This document shows, in pieces, positions 6,406 to 11,049 of a stretch of DNA of 11,049 nt. The position numbers and the translations under genes were made by a program. The DNA is from Chloroflexi bacterium UBA6622 (GTDB taxonomy: Bacteria; Chloroflexota; UBA11872), in contig DJHK01000011.1 in assembly GCA_002433065.1 (NCBI GenBank), positions 33,201 through 44,249 on the forward strand. Direction: 5' to 3'. The notes beneath the pieces are model-generated. The model was not told the origin of the DNA. It saw nothing but the letters and a program-made list of their open reading frames with translations, and ran no database searches. The stretch's first letter is position 1. Each line of letters starts with the position of its first letter.

Positions 6406-7482
6406 ATGGATCGTGTTGCAACGCTTGAATTGCGACAGTTGCCCTCCTCGAAGGCAGGATGGCCTGCGCTCAGGGATTCGACGCGGACCGGTATCTGGAA
6501 GTACCGGCCGGTGCTTAACGTGGCTGAGCGTGTTGAGGACGTAAGTCTTGGGGAAGGTGACACCCCGATCGTTCCGTTGACTCGCTGGGGTTCAGAACAG
6601 GGCCTGCAACGTGTTCTGGCCAAGTTGGAGTACATGGCCCCGACCGGATCGTTCAAAGACAGGGGGGCTGCTGCAGTAATCGCCACGTTGGTTGCCGACG
6701 GCGCCAGCGCTATCGTTGAAGACTCTTCCGGAAATGCTGGAGCCGCTATGGCGGCTTACGCGGCCCGTGCGGGCATACACGCACAAATCTTTGTGCCGGA
6801 GTCTGCTCCTTTGGCCAAGCGCTCGCAGATAGCTGGATACGGGGCTGAGGTGGTGGCTGTGCCCGGGTCACGGGAAGATGTTGCCGCCGCTGCTCGTGTC
6901 GCTGCTGATATGGGGGGCGTGGCTTACGCTTCGCATGCTCGCCACCCCGCATTCGTGGAAGGCACGAAGACGTTTGGTTTTGAGATGGCCAGTGAGATGC
7001 GCGCTGATCCGCCGCGCCATGTGATATTCCCGGTGGGCAACGGGGGCTTATTACTCGGGGTATGGAAGGCATACCGGGAACTTGAAGCAGCCGGATTTGA
7101 CGTGCGACTTCCGAAGTTACATGCGGTGCAGGCGCGTGCGTGCGCACCATTGGCCGCTGCCTTTGAAGCGCAGGAGAGCAGGCCGCTGCCAGTTACGTCG
7201 ATCCCTACCCGGGCGGGTGGGGTTGCGGTTGGCCGGCCGGCCCGCGGGTCGGAGGTGTTGAACGCTGTTCGAACATCGGGGGGGTCAGTACTGAGTGTGA
7301 CGGACGATGAAGCGCAGGCGGCACGGGTGGATGTAGCCCGGCTCGAAGGTCTCGATCTTGAGTTCACGACTGCTGTTGCCTTTGCTGCAGTCCGACTCCT
7401 CCGTCACTCAGGATCGATGGGTGCTGCTGACGTGGTGGTTGTTGCTGCAACAGGCAGCGGCCTTAAGGATCCTCCGGGCTAA
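6406..7482 (+). CDS. thrC: Threonine synthase (PLP-dependent, fold type II)
   Basis: The 358-residue protein is a pyridoxal-phosphate lyase of the threonine synthase/serine dehydratase superfamily. The PLP lysine is Lys84 in PTGSFKDRG. The substrate loop is SSGNAGAAMAAYAARAG, the phosphate-binding loop is VGNGGLLLG, and the C-terminal ATGSGLKDP closely matches the TGHGLKDP ending of threonine synthases. LGEGDTPIVPL (48-58) is the family's early motif. It converts O-phospho-L-homoserine to L-threonine in the cytosol, the last step of threonine synthesis. The length is typical of the short bacterial form, and the usual N-terminal zinc-ribbon cysteines are not seen. It follows a zinc metallopeptidase without a spacer and converges on the RDD gene, the two stop codons overlapping in CTAA. 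A threonine-synthase-like enzyme with another substrate cannot be excluded, as no hom or thrB is in view. Confidence 0.85.
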   Translation: MDRVATLELRQLPSSKAGWPALRDSTRTGIWKYRPVLNVAERVEDVSLGEGDTPIVPLTRWGSEQGLQRVLAKLEYMAPTGSFKDRGAAAVIATLVADGASAIVEDSSGNAGAAMAAYAARAGIHAQIFVPESAPLAKRSQIAGYGAEVVAVPGSREDVAAAARVAADMGGVAYASHARHPAFVEGTKTFGFEMASEMRADPPRHVIFPVGNGGLLLGVWKAYRELEAAGFDVRLPKLHAVQARACAPLAAAFEAQESRPLPVTSIPTRAGGVAVGRPARGSEVLNAVRTSGGSVLSVTDDEAQAARVDVARLEGLDLEFTTAVAFAAVRLLRHSGSMGAADVVVVAATGSGLKDPPG

Positions 7483-8234
7483 ACGGTTTCGTCCTGACGG
7501 TCTGGGCTAGCTACACGGACAACGCGTGTCTGAACAGTCAGGTCGTGCAGGCTTCGTCGGTCTGGCCGTCGAATGACCGTGTAAATGAGACCGATTTGGA
7601 CCAGCGCCGGCACAATCAAGTTTCCGACTAACTGGGCCACACCAAGCATGCCGATGAGAGCCAACTCCCGGATTAGGATTTGGATGGCATTTGCGGGCTT
7701 ACCGTCAGGGCCGACGAGTCGAAGCCCCATCGCCAGTTTTCCGACTGTAAACCCGAACGTGGCTTGCATGGCCCACCGATAGAGCACTTCGAGGGCTAGG
7801 GCCCACACGGCAAGCATCGGATCGACGGCGGCCGGGTCGTCCGTGCTCCCCAGCGAATTTGTGGCGCCAAGTACCAACAATGCGGCGACGGACACAAGGA
7901 CAGAGTCAAGAACATACGCCCCGATCCGACGATAGATGAGACCTGAATCTTCGATACCCAGCGGCCCGGCGACCGGTGGGGCTGGTGGATCGGCTGGCGG
8001 ATCGGTTCGGTCTGGCCATTCCCGAGAGAGGGGGGATGCGTCTTCTGATGGAGCGCCACGCTGTGACTCGTTTGTCTGGGGCTCCGTCGGGGCATTGTGA
8101 TCAAGGGTGTGTCCGCAGTGCTGGCACACCTCTGCTGTTGAAACCACCCATGCTTCACACTGGTCACAGAACCGGGTCTGGTCAGGGTCTTTCTCTATAG
8201 GGCCTTCACGCTCAGGCGGTGGTGCGTCCGTCAC
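7479..8234 (-). CDS. RDD family membrane protein with N-terminal zinc ribbon
   Basis: Read from the GTG at 8234 the protein has 251 residues. A zinc ribbon comes first (Cys23, Cys26, Cys37, Cys40: CDQC and CQHC), then a Pro/Asp/Glu/Ser-rich, probably disordered linker (about 45-95). An RDD domain follows, with YRRIGAYVLDSVL (Arg102, Arg103, Asp110), membrane segments around YVLDSVLVSVAALLVLGA, MLAVWALALEVLYRW and a long hydrophobic stretch near the end. GFTVGKLAMGLRLV and the closing RRSLHDLTVQTRVV are typical RDD motifs. RDD proteins are inner-membrane proteins, some implicated in ion exchange, but most have no known role. GTG 8234 is preferred over the in-frame ATG at 8333 because GGGAG lies 4 bases before it and the extra 33 residues look non-coding. 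Stop codons overlap with threonine synthase. Confidence 0.88.
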   Translation of the reverse strand: MTDAPPPEREGPIEKDPDQTRFCDQCEAWVVSTAEVCQHCGHTLDHNAPTEPQTNESQRGAPSEDASPLSREWPDRTDPPADPPAPPVAGPLGIEDSGLIYRRIGAYVLDSVLVSVAALLVLGATNSLGSTDDPAAVDPMLAVWALALEVLYRWAMQATFGFTVGKLAMGLRLVGPDGKPANAIQILIRELALIGMLGVAQLVGNLIVPALVQIGLIYTVIRRPDRRSLHDLTVQTRVVRVASPDRQDETV

Positions 8235-8371
8235 GGTGCTCCCAGATCCTTGTCTGTGAAAGGCTGTCTCGTTAGTGTCAGCCGTCGGTGATCTCCATAG
8301 CAGTATCCCACCGATGTGGTTATCTAGGCACAATAAGGCAAGCTCGTGCTATAGGCGTACACTCATAAGTC
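8235..8371. promoter_or_regulatory. Divergent promoter region between RDD and HAD genes
   Basis: This gap of 137 bases must carry promoters for both directions. On the plus strand, TGCTATAGG (8347-8355) resembles an extended -10 (TGn plus TATAGG). A start about 7-8 bases downstream would leave only about ten bases before the ATG at 8372, which has no visible ribosome site, so a leaderless or near-leaderless message is possible. No matching -35 was found. On the minus strand no convincing promoter was seen. Confidence 0.35.
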
Positions 8372-9121
8372 ATGCCGATTCGTGGTGTTGTGTTTGATCT
8401 CGGCCAGACTCTTGTTACCCAGGAGTCGCTGGTGGGATCACCAAGTAATCATATTGGTGCCACTGCTGTTGCTTCGCTTGTTCGGCCGTTCTTGAGCACC
8501 GAACTTACTGATGAGCAGCTTGCTGAGACGCTTGGGGAGGCCATGCAGGAGGCTTTGATTGAAGCCTATCAGGGCGAATGCGCGACGCCAGACGCTCACC
8601 GGATCTTTCAGGAAGTCTTCGATGGTCTAGATTGGGAAGCCCCGTCGGAGGTAATTGATGTGCTGCTGCCTGCTTACTTCAAGCCTCATTTTGATGCGAT
8701 GCAGGCGGTTCCTCAGGCTGCCAACGTGTTACAGCTGCTTCGGGAAGCTGGCGTCAGAACGGCGATGATCACGAATCTTTTGTACGGCGATGACTTGTTG
8801 ATCAAACGACTAGGAGTTCTGGAGCTTATTCAGAGGCTCGATGTATTGGTTATCAGCACGGAATCGGGCTGGCTCAAACCGCATCCTGCGATGTATCGAG
8901 CAGCGGCGGAACGCCTGGAACTACCATTTCAAGAGTTGGTAATGGTGGGTGACGACTGGGACATCGATGTTCGTAGCCCACAGCGGCTCGGTATGCGTGC
9001 GATTTGGTTGAAGTCCGCGGACGTTCTTCCTGCAGGTGAGGCTCCGGCTGCGATCATCGAAGGTCTTGGAGATCTCATTCCTGCAATAGGCGTGCTCGAG
9101 GCCTCGGATCCGGTGGCATGA
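8372..9121 (+). CDS. HAD superfamily hydrolase
   Basis: This 249-residue protein shows the four HAD motifs. Motif I is VVFDLGQTLV with nucleophile Asp9; motif II is Thr134 in AMITNL; motif III is Lys169 in WLKPHPAMY; motif IV is MVGDDWDID with Asp194 and Asp199 for Mg2+. An alpha-helical cap lies between motifs I and II (about 20-110), a C1-type cap. The position two after the nucleophile, normally Asp in phosphatases (DxD), is Gly11; DLG forms occur in other HAD members, for example YihX, so the enzyme need not be dead. It is cytosolic and its substrate is unknown. The end overlaps the methyltransferase start by ATGA, so the two are translationally coupled and may act on the same pathway. 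No ribosome site is visible before the ATG. Confidence 0.88.
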   Translation: MPIRGVVFDLGQTLVTQESLVGSPSNHIGATAVASLVRPFLSTELTDEQLAETLGEAMQEALIEAYQGECATPDAHRIFQEVFDGLDWEAPSEVIDVLLPAYFKPHFDAMQAVPQAANVLQLLREAGVRTAMITNLLYGDDLLIKRLGVLELIQRLDVLVISTESGWLKPHPAMYRAAAERLELPFQELVMVGDDWDIDVRSPQRLGMRAIWLKSADVLPAGEAPAAIIEGLGDLIPAIGVLEASDPVA

Positions 9122-9882
9122 CAACGGCAATCAAAGGCACGGTTAGGGCGGTCGTCCGCAGGCTGTATCGGATTCCAAGCCCTACGTACAACCATGCCTC
9201 GCATCGCAATCTTCGGAGGTTTGGTGCTGCGCTTTCCCCGATCGTTCGTCAGAAAGGGATTCCGATCCTGAACGTTGGTGGCGGGGGGCGGGCGTTTCCT
9301 ACTAACACGGTGGATTGTTTTGTACGTGAGGTGGTGGTGAACATTGACGTTGAACCTCATCCAGGCGTCCACTGTATTGCCGACGCGGCACGCTTGCCGT
9401 TTGCGTCTGAGGTGTTCGCCGGTGTGCTGTCAACGGCGGTGCTTGAGCACGTGCGCCAACCTGGCCGGGCTGTTCGGGAAATGGCTCGAACGTCTATGGC
9501 GGGCGGTCTCGTCTATATCGAGCTTCCATTTCTTCAGGGATTCCATGCTTCGCCTAACGACTATCAGCGCTATACCTCCAGTGGGGTCGCCGAGCTTCTT
9601 CGCGATTATGACGATGTAGAGGTGGGAGTCTGTGTTGGGCCTAGCTCGGCCTTGAGTTGGGTGCTTCGGGGATATCTGAAGGGGGTTCTTGGCGGTTTTG
9701 GGCGTAACCGGACACGTAATCGGATCGCTGAGTTTGTTGCTGCATGGCTGACGGTGCCGATTAAGTATCTCGATCGGATCGTGGCTGACCGTCCAGCTGC
9801 CGAGGACCTGGCCTCTGGATTTTTTGCGTTTGCTCGCGCGCCTAAAAGGTTAGGCCAAAGGACTCGAACGGCTGAGGACTAA
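9118..9882 (+). CDS. Class I SAM-dependent methyltransferase (Methyltransf_11-like)
   Basis: The 254-residue protein has a Rossmann methyltransferase core. Motif I is ILNVGGGGR (50-58), a GGGG variant of the usual GxGxG loop. The acidic end of strand 2 is Asp77 in VVNIDVEPHP, motif II is CIADAARLPF (Asp89), and FAGVLSTAVLEHVRQP with GGLVYIELPF completes the pattern. PNDYQRYT follows, a stretch often seen in methyltransferases of cell-surface polysaccharide clusters. The N-terminal 45 residues and the C-terminal part (about 175-254) are basic, with hydrophobic helices that may contact membrane or a lipid-linked substrate. It begins inside the HAD stop (ATGA) and ends in a CTAA overlap with the oxidoreductase stop. 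The acceptor substrate is unknown; a glycan or lipid is a guess from the motif. Confidence 0.85.
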   Translation: MTTAIKGTVRAVVRRLYRIPSPTYNHASHRNLRRFGAALSPIVRQKGIPILNVGGGGRAFPTNTVDCFVREVVVNIDVEPHPGVHCIADAARLPFASEVFAGVLSTAVLEHVRQPGRAVREMARTSMAGGLVYIELPFLQGFHASPNDYQRYTSSGVAELLRDYDDVEVGVCVGPSSALSWVLRGYLKGVLGGFGRNRTRNRIAEFVAAWLTVPIKYLDRIVADRPAAEDLASGFFAFARAPKRLGQRTRTAED

Positions 9883-10871
9883 GTGCGAAGGGTAATGATC
9901 TCACCGCTTGCGGCAGAGGCGTATGCGGCATCAATAACACGCTGTACTTGAAGACCCCCTACCCCATCCAAAACATGGGAGCCGGAGCCTTCAACAGCGC
10001 ACACAAAATCATCGATCAATGGAAGATCGTGGAGATCATCAGCTGGAAGGGTTATGTGCTCGGAGCGATCCGGTCGATTCACTGTGAACTCCGTTCCACG
10101 AGCAAACGGAACGTTGATGTGGCCTTTCGTGCACCACACTTCGTAATCACCCCGCGCCGGATCAATCGACCATAGCGACGACAGCGTGGCCTGAACACCG
10201 GAGGCGTATTGGATGATCAGGCTTGCGGTATCTTCAACGTTGCCTGGAATTACGCGCTGGTCGCTGAACGCTCCCACGCGCGTGGCTGGGCCGGCCAAGC
10301 TATAGAAGATGTCCAGCCGGTGGGATCCGAGGTCCATTAGTGGTCCACCCCCACTCTGCGTACGATCCACACGCCATATCTTGGGATCGTCCGGCGTCAT
10401 GGTAAATGGGCCTGAGGCGTTGCCATGCAGCGCGATCAGGTCGCCGATGTCTCCGGACTCAACGATTTCTCGAACGCGAAGATTGATCGGGTAGAAACGA
10501 TGGTAGAAGGCGATACCCAGGGTTAGGTTTTTATGGTCCGCAGTGGCGACCAAGTTCGCAGCTTCCGTCGCGTCGAGCGCCATTGGCTTTTCTACGAGCA
10601 CATGCAGGCCGCGGTCGAGTGCCTCCTGGGCCTGCGGCGCGTGGAGATTGACGGGCGTCGCGACATAAACCGCGTCGAGTCCCCCGGCGTCCAACATTTC
10701 GGTGTAGTCGGTGTAGGTACTGGGCACGTTAAAGTCCCGTGCATAACGGTCGAGCGAAGCTTTGTCACGGCGACAGATAGCCTCGAGCGAACTGGACTTG
10801 TGGGCCTGGATGGCCGGAGCCACCGCTTTAGCCGCGATATCACCAAAGCCGACAATGCCCCAACGCACCAT
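9879..10871 (-). CDS. Gfo/Idh/MocA family NAD(P)-dependent oxidoreductase
   Basis: From ATG 10871 the protein has 330 residues. WGIVGFGDIA (4-13) is the NAD(P) loop of an N-terminal Rossmann fold, and VEKPMAL has Glu94, Lys95 and Pro96, the EKP motif with the catalytic/cofactor lysine. GGGPLMDLGSHRLD gives Asp180 and His184, the usual substrate residues of the C-terminal alpha/beta domain. The family oxidises or reduces the hydroxyl groups of sugars, inositols and related polyols; the exact substrate cannot be told. It is cytosolic with no signal peptide. An in-frame ATG at 10904 would add 11 residues, but ATG 10871 is chosen because GAGGAA lies 5 bases before it and the Rossmann strand starts at once. 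The 3' end converges on the methyltransferase with a 4-base overlap. Confidence 0.93.
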   Translation of the reverse strand: MVRWGIVGFGDIAAKAVAPAIQAHKSSSLEAICRRDKASLDRYARDFNVPSTYTDYTEMLDAGGLDAVYVATPVNLHAPQAQEALDRGLHVLVEKPMALDATEAANLVATADHKNLTLGIAFYHRFYPINLRVREIVESGDIGDLIALHGNASGPFTMTPDDPKIWRVDRTQSGGGPLMDLGSHRLDIFYSLAGPATRVGAFSDQRVIPGNVEDTASLIIQYASGVQATLSSLWSIDPARGDYEVWCTKGHINVPFARGTEFTVNRPDRSEHITLPADDLHDLPLIDDFVCAVEGSGSHVLDGVGGLQVQRVIDAAYASAASGEIITLRT

Positions 10872-10883
10872 GTCGTTTCCTCG
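10872..10883 (-). promoter_or_regulatory. Ribosome binding site deciding the oxidoreductase start
   Basis: On the reverse strand GAGGAA precedes ACGAC and the ATG at 10871. It is the clearest Shine-Dalgarno in the window and rules in favour of the shorter product. Confidence 0.7.
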
Positions 10884-10958
10884 GGGGATCGATGTTGTAT
10901 GCACCGTACCTTGCAGACTGGGCTGACAGCAATCTCAGCTCACGTGTCGTTCAGCGAG

Positions 10959-11049
10959 CTAGCGGTGTCGAGTGTCGTACTGACCTGGGGACAAAACGGG
11001 AAGATCTCCGCTCGCAATCATTTCGATGAGGGGAGAAGCCTGGGTTTTT
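10959..11049 (-). CDS. Probable C-terminal fragment of an unidentified protein, entering from the right edge
   Basis: On the reverse strand one frame is open from the right edge to TAG at 10959-10961, giving about 29 residues including ASPLIEMIASGDLPVL and ending YDTRHR. The segment looks protein-like and somewhat resembles the PMLAELVAAGxLPPV stretch near the start of mature family-5 substrate-binding proteins. In those proteins it lies far from the C-terminus, so if related this would be a broken copy. The fragment is too short to assign; chance openness is possible. It would lie 87 bases upstream of the oxidoreductase start on the same strand. Confidence 0.35.
   Translation of the reverse strand, partial: KTQASPLIEMIASGDLPVLSPGQYDTRHR

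Noticed and set aside
11026..11049. Start of a rightward gene at the ATG near the right edge
   Set aside because: There is no ribosome site and only eight codons are visible; the opposite-strand frame looks more protein-like.

Overview
The window is compact, protein-coding bacterial DNA of moderate-to-high GC. It carries ten clear protein genes plus one probable gene end. No rRNA, tRNA, CRISPR array, insertion sequence or prophage gene was seen. The gene set is an SDR-type threonine dehydrogenase, a soluble sulfatase, a paired M16 peptidase, an HExxHxxGxxD minimal metallopeptidase and an RDD protein with a zinc ribbon. This set and the tight packing fit an environmental Chloroflexota-like bacterium (for example marine SAR202/Dehalococcoidia), but that placement is inference from gene content, not proof.

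Layout. 1-303 (-): 5' part of an RRM RNA-binding protein with a Gly/Tyr tail, cut by the left edge. 304-699: the longest gap, with a possible 49-codon ORF. 700-1656 (+): L-threonine 3-dehydrogenase. 1807-3300 (+): sulfatase. 4663-5946 then 3331-4662 (both -): catalytic and non-catalytic M16 subunits, directly abutting. 5947-6036: divergent intergenic with a notable nested inverted repeat. 6037-6405 and 6406-7482 (+): minimal zinc metallopeptidase directly abutting a threonine synthase. 7479-8234 (-): zinc-ribbon/RDD membrane protein. 8372-9121 and 9118-9882 (+): HAD hydrolase overlapping a SAM methyltransferase. 9879-10871 (-): Gfo/Idh/MocA oxidoreductase. 10959 to the right edge (-): probable 3' end of a gene.

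How genes relate. Four same-strand junctions or pairs look translationally coupled or co-transcribed: the two M16 subunits (stop then start, no gap), metallopeptidase/threonine synthase (stop then start, no gap), and HAD/methyltransferase (ATGA overlap); the dehydrogenase and sulfatase share a strand with a 150-base gap. Two convergent pairs end in the same 4-base CTAA overlap of opposing stop codons. Threonine metabolism appears twice, with synthesis (threonine synthase) and oxidation (threonine dehydrogenase), but the genes are far apart and probably not one operon. I saw no convincing new defence or mobile system. The points most worth checking are the complementary M16 active sites, the hairpin in front of the metallopeptidase/threonine synthase operon, and the HAD/methyltransferase pair.
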